Below are positions 1-10,435 of a stretch of 64,000 bases of DNA, piece by piece; position 1 is the first letter of the stretch; every line of letters begins with the position of its first letter. The position numbers were made by a program, and so were the translations under genes. This DNA is from Dictyophora rubrovolvata (lineage: Eukaryota > Basidiomycota > Agaricomycetes > Phallales > Phallaceae). The stretch is from positions 1,116,001 to 1,180,000 of the forward strand of contig CP114125.1 of the NCBI GenBank assembly GCA_029959195.1, in the 5' to 3' direction. The notes below the pieces were generated by a model. It saw nothing but the letters and a program-made list of their open reading frames with translations, searched no databases and was not told the DNA's origin.

Positions 1-754
1 CGTTTCGATCCCCGCGCAGAATAGATCTCCTTCGCCAAAACCCATTCCACCTCCCAAACGCGACCGAAGCCTAGTGTCCCCTGTTATGTTCACTTCGCCA
101 TTTACGTCACTACCACTCCCTGAGAATGAAAACGATGCCGACGCTGACGACGACGACGACGATGAGCCTGCTTATCCCATTTTACGTTCCCGTTTCTCTA
201 CGTCTACCCTAAACTCTGTTCAGGAACAACCTCGATCGCCAAAACTAGCACTGGCATCTCCTTCAAAATTCTTCTCACGTTTACTAGGATCTAATACCTC
301 CCCATCTGCTGCTTTAAAGCTTGCTCCTACGCCACCAAAAACCCCTGCGCGAAATTCTACTCAACCGCTCAGATATCGCAAGCCAACTCATCCATCTCAT
401 GGCGCAATTGTCCTCAAGCATCCAAGAACCCCACCTTCACCTCCTGGACGTCGTCCTTCGAAATCTCTTGAGCTCTATGATCGACCCCCGGTTACCCCGA
501 CATGCTCTTCTCCCATACCATTTGATAAAGACCGAACTGAACGCTATTACAATTACTATCAGAAACATCAACCTGATCAACGAAATTTATCGTCAAGTAC
601 GAAAAGATTCCCGTCAAGGTCCTCTCTCGATACCACATACTCTATGGAAAGCGTCATTTCCGGTTCTGGCGAAAGCACTTTAAGTGCCGGCAGCTCTAGC
701 AGCACCGGCTTAAAGAGACGACCAATTCCAGTAGAATTATTTATCAAGCACTAA
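1..754 (+). CDS. 3' end of a disordered Ser/Pro-rich protein (partial)
   Basis: The frame is already open at base 2 and runs to the stop at 752-754, so this is the tail of a gene that begins to the left of the window; no ATG near base 74 needs to be invoked. About 250 residues are visible. They are low-complexity: an acidic Asp-rich stretch (EPAYPILRSR follows it), many Ser-Pro and Pro-rich segments, and a basic patch (LKRRPIPVELFIKH) at the very end. No folded domain, membrane segment or catalytic motif is visible. The many SP and TPP sites would suit a phosphorylated regulatory protein, but that is inference. I do not recognise the family. Its neighbour SRE1 converges on it from the right. 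Confidence 0.75.
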   Translation, partial: VSIPAQNRSPSPKPIPPPKRDRSLVSPVMFTSPFTSLPLPENENDADADDDDDDEPAYPILRSRFSTSTLNSVQEQPRSPKLALASPSKFFSRLLGSNTSPSAALKLAPTPPKTPARNSTQPLRYRKPTHPSHGAIVLKHPRTPPSPPGRRPSKSLELYDRPPVTPTCSSPIPFDKDRTERYYNYYQKHQPDQRNLSSSTKRFPSRSSLDTTYSMESVISGSGESTLSAGSSSSTGLKRRPIPVELFIKH

Positions 755-1333
755 GTGTCGCATTTATCTTCCGACTTCGTGTACCTATCTTTATCGTTTA
801 CTTTCTTTCTTTCTTTCTGCTTTCAAATTCAACCACCTCATTGCATCATAGTTTACAAAATAACGACTCGCCAGCTATTCTACCACAGGTTTCGACTTCT
901 CTCTGCTGTGTTTTTAGATGTTATTTCCATCTTTCTTTTCATATTACGTTGTATTACAGTTACGATGCGACTTTTTTTTATGATAAACCAAAAAATAATT
1001 TTTCATCTCTTAAGTATCGACTCTGCGATCGATGAATATAGTGCTTATAATTATGTTTGCCAGGCTGTCAGGAGTGGCCGACCGGGGCCTGTGTTAGATC
1101 ATGTACTAGGCTCGTATTATGTGAAAAAATTCAGGACAGTGAGCTTTCTAAACTTCATATTTTATTTCACGATGGTACAATCGTTTTATAAATAATGATG
1201 TCTCATGTACAATTCATCATTGTGCGAATTCAATAACAAGATATTATTTGATACAAGGCTTTCGAAACAGAACTGAACAAAAGGATAATCCAACGAAACT
1301 GAAAAAGAAAGTTACACATGCAAACGCGGGCCT
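755..1333. other. Convergent intergenic region, no gene seen
   Basis: This is the shared 3' flank of the left-edge gene and SRE1. It is AT-rich with pyrimidine runs. Short frames occur, but none has family resemblance or consistent coding character. It probably holds the 3' UTRs of both genes. Confidence 0.6.
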
Positions 1334-4300
1334 CTATCTATGTTTCGAAGCCCGACTCATCTCGGCCAAAATATCGACGACTCTGTCGCGAGCATCTTCT
1401 GTTTCAGGACAACAATCGAAGGCAGCGCTAGCCAAAGTACGACGCAATGCCAATATATTCGACAGATAGATAGGGCTGGGTGATGCGTGTTCTTCAGCTG
1501 CGGAATTTTGCGAGAAGATTTGTTTGTAAAGGACGGTGGCCAAGAGCATGCTGCGAGTATTTTCGATTTCTTCTGGTTGAGATTCTTGCCCATAAAGCAC
1601 CGCGGATAATTCTTCGGACGAGGATGCGCTACTTTTACTTTCTTGTTCATCACACTCCTCGAGAGTTTCAAGCTCTCTTTCGGGCTCGCACCAAAGCGAA
1701 GGTGCATGACACCTCTCAAACATTGTTACCAGTTCGCTGATTTTACCACCTAATTGTGTTCCCGCTTCGAGTACAAGGGCCCGCTGCAATGGATTGGAAA
1801 GTTGGAAATCGAGGTCATCGGAGTCACTAGACCCAACGCAACTCAACCATTCTTCCGCAGCAAGTTTCTTTGTCGATTTGAGAACAAGGAATCGTGCAAG
1901 TTTCTTCACGGGTGTATCATCAGGAAAGCAGGTAGTCTTCGTTCTTTCTATGATTTGAATGGCTTCTGCCAGGTCCAGCGATAAAGCAAGACGCTCGGGA
2001 GCAGAGATGACTGATTCCGATTCGTCAACTGCGGCTTGAAGGTTTGCCCATCGCTTTTGAGCAGTAGATAGCGAGAAGGCATGGCTAAGCAACGCGAGAG
2101 TTATTTTATCAGAGAAGAGGGCAGTATGAGGCGCGACGACTGAGGAAAACGAGAGATATGTCTGCACCGCAGAAATCAAAGACGGTGAAGAAGCTAAAGA
2201 GTTTTTAAAGTTAGCTCTGACGAATGGATGTAGCGATAAAAATTTCCCCATACAATTCAAAACCATTGCTTCAGCAATGGGTCTCCATGCTTTCAAATCG
2301 CCATCATTCCTCGATGTTCGCATCATAGCAGCCTTGAAAAGACCAAGAACCCCCATACGAGGTGGCTGGCGGGATTCCTCGTTTTTGGCAGCTTGGGCTT
2401 GTTTGCGATTCTTTAATCCAAGCGCTTTCAGTGGCGCACCTAGCTTCTCTCTCATCGTTCCATCGCTAAGTAAGTATACCAACAGAAGAAGGGAAACGAC
2501 GGAATTAACCAATTGGAAAGACAACCAAGGCCAATTGGTGACACCTGTGTCAGCTGGACTGACAGCGTGATGAGTTAGAACGGTTCCTTCATGCGTATGG
2601 AGCGGAACCGAGGATCGGGTTGGAGAGAAGGGAGAATTGGAGAAGAGATTGAACAGTACAAAAGCGGCCAACAGGTATTTAGGCGGTTCTGTTTGGCTTT
2701 GCTGCATACCAACAGGGGCAATATTAGGGGGGTGTAGGACTAGCTTGGGCACTTCAACATTTGTAGGTGGTGTTTGAATTTTTCTAGGCCTTCCTCTCTT
2801 CCTTTTCTCACCAGCTTGTGGGGCGGGAACGCTTGCTGCAGAGACCGGTGACTTTTTGTCGCCCGACTTTACGGTGGGTACCGAAGTGTCGACTTTACCG
2901 CGCTTTTTGGGACGGCTTTTTCGACCAGTATCGGCATCTTCTTCATCGCCCTCGTCGTCCTCCTCATCATCACCTCCCCCGCCATCGTCACCGTCGCCAT
3001 CCATATCATCTTCGGCATCTTCCTCTATCTCGTCCATTTCCTCCCCTCCGAACTTTGCACGCCACTCTTTTTCCCACTCTACTAATAGCTCTGGACCACC
3101 GACTAACCCCAGAAGCAGGGTTTTGAGACCATCCGTCTCCCGACGCAGTCGTATTTCACGACGTTTAAGAGCTCTGCGGGTTGTCGATTAGCGGTGTCTA
3201 TATCTGGAATATTTTTAACCTTACTTGATGTATTCCACTGCCTTTCCGAGTACAACACCTTTACTATTCTTTTTCGCAGCCTTGACACCATCTACGAATC
3301 CTCTTTCGTTGATGACGTCGTTGTATTCAGATTTAGGTGCACTGGCGCCAGTCAGACCTTTACCCTGTGTAATCCCACCATCGGGAATGCTCTTTTCTAA
3401 AATTCTGAGAGCTGGTACTGCACGGCGTAAGGCAAGGATACGGGCATTCAAGTTCGTGCGGTAGCGACGCTCGATAGTTGTGTGGGATGTTTTCGGGCGG
3501 CTTGTTTTTGTCAAGTGTGACGGCTGATTTGAGGGGGGTTGGATATCCTGGCCGGTGATATCATTTTGAAAAACAGGTACACTAACATCCATTGCCGAGG
3601 GTGACGCTAACGTTTCAGCTTGAGTAGGTCTAAGTCGAGAAATGGCGACTTTAGGAGAGGTAGCCGTATGTGCTGTGGTCGTCTCTATAAAATTCAAATG
3701 CTCAGAGAGTTATGAAGTGAATGCTTTTTATTTATTTATTACATACCACTTGTCGACATGGAAGAAGTTGGTGATCGTGGCGTCAGAATCTGATTATCCG
3801 ATAGCTGGAAAATTGTCGCAGCAGTAGTTGTGGAAATCTTGATATTATTAGCGTTAGCGTTTACGGGCATCGCCAAAGTCACTCCTGCTGCTTCTCGAGC
3901 GCGTTGAGAAATCAAAGTCAATTCATTTGGATTGATTCCAGTATCTTGAAGAGGTGTTTGACTGTAAGTTGACGTACTAAGGGGACTGGGTGATCGGGAT
4001 AGCGAGGAGACGACAGACGCGGACATAGGAGTAGGGATATGGTGCACAAGAGGAACGTCCAAGCCTATCTCCGAAGGTATTGGAGAAGAAAACTGGTATG
4101 AAAATTGAAGTGCCTGGTCGCAAGCGGGTACCAATGTCTCTTGCTCATTCCCGTTCGTTTCGCAGCCTCTGCCATAAACATGATCACCGAAATGTAGCGC
4201 ATTGGGGTCGATAGAGAAGTGATGTGACGTATCAGATAAAAACGAAGGTATATCTGATTCAAAATCCATAGCTCTCCATTGATCTGAAGAAGGGTAAGGC

Positions 4301-4530
4301 ACGCTGAAATGGCCCAGCTGGCCCGAGGTAGACCACAGTGGCGGAGGGTTCGCAATATTCACATTGATGTTCGACGGCACAATCCAATCATTTCGAGGAC
4401 TTCCGCTCTCGTGAGAGCTGGAATTGGAAGATGAGCTTGAGCTTGTTACGTCGTCGGCCGAAGACAGGAAAATCGGGCTGAGGACCGGATCCTCTTCCGA
4501 CTTTGGGTGAACGAATTGAGGAGACGACAT
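1334..4530 (-). CDS. SRE1: Sterol regulatory element binding protein (SREBP), membrane-bound bHLH transcription factor
   Basis: Three exons, 4530-3747, 3684-3225 and 3173-1334, join in frame to about 1027 residues. Residues ~325-430 hold a bHLH domain with the SREBP-specific tyrosine in the basic region (IERRYRTNLNARI) and second helix GKAVEYIKALKRRE, which crosses the exon 2/3 join. Helix 1 and helix 2 are separated by an unusually long loop of about 50 residues. An acidic stretch and an AT-hook-like KRKRGRPRK (~538-546) follow. Two membrane segments (YLLAAFVLFNLF, ~581-594; LVNSVVSLLLLVYLL, ~637-651) flank a short loop, and the long C-terminal part resembles the DUF2014 region of fungal Sre1. 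In the known family, oxygen or sterol lack releases the N-terminal half from the ER to switch on sterol synthesis genes. Start: first ATG of the long Ser-rich activation-type region. Confidence 0.93.
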
Positions 4531-4889
4531 GACCTAGCCAGAAAACCAGAGCTGAATTGGAAACTGAGCTTGCTGTAACTTTATGCGATGAAGAGCACTA
4601 GGTGGTAATAAAATAAAAGACACTGGTGCTGGCGACAGTAAAAATTAAAAAAATTAAAAATTCGAATCGTTCAACCTTAGAATCAGACCACTTTTCCGTG
4701 GCGCGCCCACACACGCCCATGACACCCTTGTGGCTGAGCCCAAGCACCGTCACGGCGACTGCGGCTGAGAGCAGGATGAGTATATTTTATTAGATTGTTC
4801 TATATAATACGAGTGCTGCTGTACTTTTAGTTACATATGGGAGATTTTGACAATCGTCATGCCAAAAAATGTTTTTATTTTACCATTGA
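4531..4889. promoter_or_regulatory. SRE1 upstream region
   Basis: These 359 bases lie between the SRE1 start and the stop of the helicase gene, both on the minus strand. They must hold the SRE1 promoter and the helicase 3' UTR. A GC-rich block near 4695-4770 stands out from AT-rich flanks. I could not identify a definite sterol response element by eye. Confidence 0.4.
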
Positions 4890-7342
4890 CTATCGTCTCA
4901 AACCATATCCATCGGGTCTATCTTGTCTGGAATTTTGAAAAGAGGAGTCACTGCGATCCCGCATGCCTGGCTCAGGTCTTTTGGGGCTCCACTGGCCTTC
5001 ATTGTCTCTATTATATCTGGAAGAATACGACTGCGTATTCTGGTCCCGAGGAGCGCGTCCGGGACGAGATTCCCCATGCCGTCTTGGGTACCGTTTGGTT
5101 TTGAATTCCGAGGGGTCCGAAACAGGATCATTAGGATCGACATTTGTCGCGTCATATTGAACATATCTCGGGTCATCCCTTTCTTTATCTCTGGTTCTCT
5201 GTTGACCACGCCCGCTCCATCGATTCGGACGAGAATTGTACGTCGCCGAGCGGTTTTCATAGGCATGGCCGAAACGTTTCGTCCGTCCATCCGAAAAGCC
5301 AAGCTTCTCCAAGAAAGCTTCCGACACATAAGGCGGGACTGAAAGGCCGCATGCTTCAGTTGTCCAGTCTTTACACCCACGGACAATAACACTTTTTTGA
5401 ACACGTAACTCCGGTGATTTTGACATATAGTATCCGAGTAATGATGCAAAAGTTTCCTTGACTGCTTGCTCGTCTAAACTCGGAAGAAGTCCTTCGACCG
5501 CGCTGTTGATCGACTCTACAATGGCCTTTTGGCCCGTTGGCAACTTATCAATAGGTTTTAGTTTGCTGCTTGACTTGGAACCTCTTCCCAAACGACTAGG
5601 ACGGGATGACTTGTCATCCTCACTTTCACCGGAGAACGCAATTGAAGGATTTTCGTCATACTTCTCAGCAAGAGCCAGAGCCTGAGTCTTCAGTTCGTTG
5701 GTTGTTACCGGCTTCAAAGGTATGTCTGTCAACTGCCACGTAACAAAACCGATCTCCCATGGCAAAAGAACCAAGTCGCCACGCCCATCAGTGCCAGCTC
5801 GACCAGTCCTTCCAATGCGATGGATATACTGCTCAGTGGTAGTAGGAATTCCTACTTGTATTACGCGTGTTACACCAGGATAGTCCACGCCCCGGGCTGA
5901 CACATCCGACGTTACGAGGACCGAGACACCCGACTTATCATTTCTGAATTGGTCTGATGTTGAGATACGCGAATCATTATTACGCTTTGAATGAAGCTCG
6001 TAGACGTTTGCACGCTCCTGTCCAGGTATTATTGAAGTTTTGAGTTCACGTAGCAGAGTAGCGAAAAGCTGGGTCATCTTCGTCGTTGGAAGAAAAACTA
6101 TAATTTTAGATTTTCCAGCATGCAATAATTGATCGTGCGCTATGAGACGCAAAACGTGGGGGATTTGATCAGCTGCAGAAGGGACAACAGTATGATACTG
6201 AGGAATCCTCGCGTGGACAGGGACATCGTCAGGGCCGACAGTATCGATGAAACTGAAGCCGGGGGTCAAGGTGGACCGTGCAACTTGACGAATACCAGGT
6301 GAAATGGTAGCAGAGAACAAAAAGGTTTGTCGTTCAGGAGACGGAGGTAGAAATTTAAGAACTTCGTCTATGTCTTGTCTGAACCCCATGTCAAGCAGCG
6401 TATCTGCCTCATCCAAAACAAGCTACAAAATTTAGTTAGTTTAGGATAAGTACAACCTTCCGAGGGTAAAAAAAAACGACTCTTACCATTCTGGTCGTTG
6501 CAAGACTGGCCTTGATTTCAGGCTCACTGTTGGCCAAATCCAGCAACCGCCCTGGAGTGGCTACTAAGATATCACGACGACCTTTCATAAAATCTCTCAT
6601 TTGAGTCCTCCGGCTAGAGCCTCCGGTGAACAGTCTGACTTCAAAATCCCGATGATGATACGACAAACGTAGAGCTTCATTCGCGATTTGAGTTGCGAGT
6701 TCCCTAGTCGGCGAGATGATAAGAGTCCCAATGTTTGTCCTTGTGAAAACACGCCGGGCTCGTCCTTCGAGATGTTTGTCTGTAACAAGACCAGCGTCCC
6801 GGACTGCTTCTTTACCAGCGTCGGCGATTGCCTTTAGACGAGCTTCAATAGCAGGAATGAGGAAAGCGAGTGTTTTTCCAGTCCCAGTTCGTGCTTTAAC
6901 CATTAAATCTCGTGGCGGTAAATCTTCTTCTTGTTCGTTCGGGTTATATGGTCGAATAAGCTCGGGAAGCTGGGATAAAACACTAGATTGTACAGCAGTC
7001 ATAGTCTGAAGTTGAAATGGTTTGCCCGTTAAAGCCTGCAGGGTGTCGTAGGATATTTTGGGTTTGAGCGTATCGAAAGACAATTGCTCGTCGTTTTCTG
7101 AATGAGATAGTCTGTTTTTCTTGGGCTGTGCCACAGACGCTGCTGCAGCTGTTGTATATTGAAAACGACCAATTCCTATTTGAAAAAAATCGTAAAAATG
7201 ACAGATACTTTCTGGAAGAATGAAAAACCAAAGAAATACCATGTTTCAGTCGCAAAACCGACGAGTTTGAAGGACGCGAGAAAAGAAGGAACGAAGAAAC
7301 CGGGCGACATGCACCCGATATCATTTTTAACGTCGACGCCAT
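4890..7342 (-). CDS. MSS116: Mitochondrial DEAD-box RNA helicase (Mss116-like)
   Basis: Exons 7342-7240, 7175-6487 and 6422-4890 join in frame to about 774 residues. The first exon gives a basic, Ser-rich, Arg-containing start typical of a mitochondrial targeting peptide. All helicase motifs are present in order: Q motif region, ARTGTGKT (I), PTRELA (Ia), TPGRL (Ib), DEAD (II), SAT (III), TSDVSARGVDYP (V) and HRIGRTGRAG (VI). The tail is rich in Arg, Gly, Ser and Asp, as in Mss116-type proteins, where such tails bind RNA. The family acts as an RNA chaperone that remodels group I and II introns and aids mitochondrial expression. The gene starts 145 bases from LIN1, which is transcribed in the opposite direction. 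Confidence 0.92.
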
Positions 7343-7487
7343 AGCAAAGACGGAGAAGAAGAAGAAATAAAGGGGGGGGGGGACAGAAAATCCCTAGGCT
7401 TGCTTGAATGGCGGCGTTCCTCAAAAATTAGGCTTACCTAATAATGTAACCGTCGCGAGTATTTCCTGCCAGTGAGACTTGTCAGCC
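7343..7487. promoter_or_regulatory. Shared divergent promoter, helicase / LIN1
   Basis: Only 145 bases separate the two start codons. They contain a purine-rich block ending in an 11-base G run near 7372-7382. Both promoters and both 5' UTRs must fit here, so a bidirectional nucleosome-free region is likely. This is inferred from spacing alone. Confidence 0.6.
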
Positions 7488-8860
7488 ATGGCTCCCAAAC
7501 GAGCAGCCTCAGCTTCTTTTTCTAAACAACCTGCCGTTTCAAATGAGCCGAGTGTCAATGCAAAAGCTGGATCATCTAAACGAACCCGATTTGTGTCTCC
7601 AAGCAATGCAGGTTTCACGGAGAACGGACATTCGGATGAACGCGCCACTATGGCCCAGTTTGCGGAGCAAGTAGATGCATCGCTGGAAGATGGGCTCTCA
7701 GCGCGCGCCAGACGCACTCGTGTCAAGGTTGATGGGTATGAATCTGATTCTACGGATGACGGAGAAGGTGTCGTTGAATCTAGGAAAGGTAAGAAGGAAG
7801 ATGAAGACGACGACGACGCGGACTTGGACATGTTTGCCCCGGACGACGATTCTGAGAAAGATAAAACTAAAGATCTTGGAAAGAAGAAGAAAACCGAGTA
7901 TCTCGGACTTGGGGATATCGAGGGGCAAGAGTTTGGCGACGAGGAGAGCCAAGACGAGTTGTTAAGTGAAGATAATCCTGAAGATGAGGATGATGAAGAA
8001 CGTCGAAAGAAAGCAGGAATGGGTTTCGAATTGAGCGGGTTCAATATGAAAGAGGAGATGGAGGAAGGCAAATTTGATGCTGACGGAACATTCATAAGGT
8101 CGCATGATCCTCATGCGATACACGACCGTTGGATGGAGGGACTCAACGCCAAGGAAATAAAAAAAGCTCGGAGGAGTAAAAAATTACGCGAAAGGGAAGA
8201 GCGCGAGAGACAAGCAAAAGAAGCGGAGGAGATGGTGTCGAAAGAAGAAGGCGAAAAGGAGTTGGCAGGCTATTTGAAGAAAAGTGAAACTGTTTTGGAA
8301 GCCTTGCAGCGGTTGGGAGCCGCTGCGAAGAAACATAAACATAAACTGAGCCATCCTAACAATTCATCGAAGTAAGTTATCATTCTGCGTATAGCTTTTC
8401 AGTCCGTTTTTGAGATAATTTGGAAACTTACAGACAAAAAAGTAGTGTCGGAATGGACGTTGACCAACCATCGCCGCATTCGGTCGAAAATACGATTCAA
8501 GACACGATCAGTCGTATCACAAGTCTCGCATCTATCCTCATGTCACACGGAAATATCGACATCTATTCGTGGACATACGAACAGCTTCTCCGCTCTGTAC
8601 GTGGCGCTGGCAAAGTTCAGCCAGATTGGGTTCCTCCAAGTCACTCCGCCATATACGAATACAAATGGGCTGCTATCGATGATTCTGGAGGAGGAGGAGG
8701 AGACGGGAACCAGTTGAATCCTCAAATATACGGGCCGTATAGGGAAGAGGAGCTCCTCAGCTGGTATAGCGCGTCTTACTTTGGTGATGCCGGTGAAAAG
8801 ATCCAATTGCGTCGGATTGGTGAAAATGGGTGGTCGTCGTGGGATGAAGTCATGTTTTAA
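7488..8860 (+). CDS. LIN1: GYF-domain U5 snRNP protein (Lin1/CD2BP2-like)
   Basis: Exons 7488-8371 and 8434-8860 give about 436 residues. The first 300 are charged, with long acidic runs and a Lys/Arg/Glu-rich helix likely to be a coiled coil. The C-terminal GYF domain carries the expected pattern: IYEYKW, then YGPYREEELLSWY, ending with a short strand region. In the GYF family this surface binds proline-rich ligands; CD2BP2/Lin1 is a component of the U5 snRNP and links it to other factors. The upstream in-frame TTG at 7479 is not needed, because the ATG at 7488 has a good context and starts the conserved basic MAPKR stretch. The divergent partner is the mitochondrial helicase. Confidence 0.9.
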
Positions 8861-9179
8861 TATGCCATTGTATAACTTGTTGCCTGACAGGCTTTTTTCT
8901 CTGGAGTGAATTGTATTATTATCCCAAAGTACGGACGATATTCTCCAGTTTATTTTGTTGCGCTTGTATGATGTAGTTGCAACAATCTGAATTGATACCA
9001 ATTACTACATATCGCAGGCTTATTCTCTCCCGGTGTCAACCATATTTTGGTGGAAAAGTAAATAAATGATGTTTGTTTATATCATGGACAAAATACGAAG
9101 ACCGAGGTTGATGAGATAGGACCCGGTGTTCCTTAAAAGCCTCCAGCGTCATTCCCACAAGATGTCTTGAAGAAGAGTG
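8861..9179. other. Convergent intergenic region, no gene seen
   Basis: This gap between LIN1 and the minus-strand membrane protein fragment shows no supported gene. A minus-strand frame overlapping the LIN1 3' end is a shadow of the GYF exon. Confidence 0.5.
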
Positions 9180-9707
9180 CTATAAGGTCCGGCGTGGTCC
9201 AAGAACCTGTGAGCTCTCGGTCGCACTTTCCCCAAACCCAAACAAATTTGTATTCGCAAAAGGGTAAGCCGCCGGATTATTTGTCGTTCGTTGTTGGGTA
9301 GCTGACGGAATGAGAGGAGGGGCGGCCGGCTCAGTGGTTAGCAAAGCTTCAAAATCTTGTGTCCGATCTAAACGAAATATACTGCCCTGTCGCCATTTTA
9401 GAATCAACAATGTAATGATTGTTGAAAGGAAGAGGAATGCTGCTGCAACGGACGCAATAATGATTGCTAAGTTCGTGCTATCGTTGGAGAAAGTTGTTTT
9501 AGGGGATGAGATAGCCACTGGTGTCAGTGAATGTGGAAAACTACAAATTCTGGATGAGAATAGATCAAGCGAAGAAAAACAAATTTGCCTTGAATCAGTG
9601 GCAACGACAGTGTCGGAAGCCAGAATCAATAAAGCTAGTCTTCGAAAAATGGAGTCATTCAAAGATCCTATCAAACTAGGGTGGCAATTGCAGCGGGATG
9701 AAGTCAA
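9180..9707 (-). CDS. Possible single-pass membrane protein, 3' exon only
   Basis: A frame of 175 codons on the minus strand ends at 9180 and contains no ATG anywhere, so if real it is the last exon of a spliced gene whose first exon lies to the right (9700-9900). It encodes a Ser/Thr-rich stretch, one clear membrane segment (AIIIASVAAAFLFLSTII followed by a basic LKWRQG stop-transfer) and a cytoplasmic-looking tail of about 70 residues rich in Pro, Thr and Asn. That layout recalls Mid2-like wall sensor proteins of agaricomycetes, but without similarity beyond layout I do not name it. The opposite strand is also open over most of this stretch, which lowers confidence. Confidence 0.35.
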   Translation of the reverse strand: MTSSRCNCHPSLIGSLNDSIFRRLALLILASDTVVATDSRQICFSSLDLFSSRICSFPHSLTPVAISSPKTTFSNDSTNLAIIIASVAAAFLFLSTIITLLILKWRQGSIFRLDRTQDFEALLTTEPAAPPLIPSATQQRTTNNPAAYPFANTNLFGFGESATESSQVLGPRRTL

Positions 9708-10435
9708 GTAACCAGCACTCGCGTTTCTGCCAGTGCAAATTCAATGAGCACTACTAATTTAAATACGGGCAACGCTGTTAGATACCCGGATAATTCGGTC
9801 AATGAAGTTGTTTCGTCTACACATACGGTTTTTGAGTTTGAGTTCGTGCACAGATAGGTTTAGTAACAGCTGTACATACGTTTAGACATGCCCGTCCAAA
9901 TACCAGCTAGTCAATTTTACGGGCGCTACAGATCAAATGATCTGCAGGCGATGTTTTCAGAATAAACAAGATATCTCAAGCATGCAACATACAGACTTAC
10001 TAAAATATTTTTAATGTAGAGGAAGGAGAAAAGACAAAAGAAAGCTGAAGAAGATTATAGTTGTCAAAGCTGGCAAATGTTCTTTTGACCTCAGTCCCAC
10101 GGGTTTACTATCTTTCTTGATGACCATACAAAAATATATAGCGCGGTCCATTTGGAAGACATACAAAAGGCGATGACGACTGCAATGCGATGCGATGGTC
10201 GGGGAGTGCCAGTGGTGCTGCCGATGCTGCCGGCATTATTATGTAAATCAGGGCCGCGGAGGTTTATTTGCCCATCGATAGCTCGTAGTTATTGCACGGT
10301 ACATCGTCTGCATCGTGTTCAGAGTCCCAGGTTGATTCTATTCCGAACAGTGTCGCATCCTCGGCCTTCTACAGCTACCAACCGTCTCTTCGTACATCGT
10401 CTCTCCTCAGCAAAGTAGAGAACGGCGTACTCAAC
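9708..10435. other. Intergenic, promoter side of the reductase gene
   Basis: No supported gene. It may hold a 5' exon of the minus-strand membrane protein and the promoter and 5' UTR of the reductase at 10436. A frame open from 10292 into the reductase start lacks an ATG. Confidence 0.45.

Noticed and set aside
755-1195. Frame directly following the left-edge gene, 146 codons
   Set aside because: It starts only after the stop codon at 754 and is rich in Phe, Leu and Ile as expected of AT-rich 3' UTR sequence.
2818-3191. Plus-strand Ser/Pro/His-rich frames opposite SRE1
   Set aside because: They are antisense shadows of the acidic Asp/Gly-rich stretch of SRE1.
7421-8095. Minus-strand Ser-rich frame opposite LIN1
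   Set aside because: Antisense shadow of the acidic and Lys-rich LIN1 exon.
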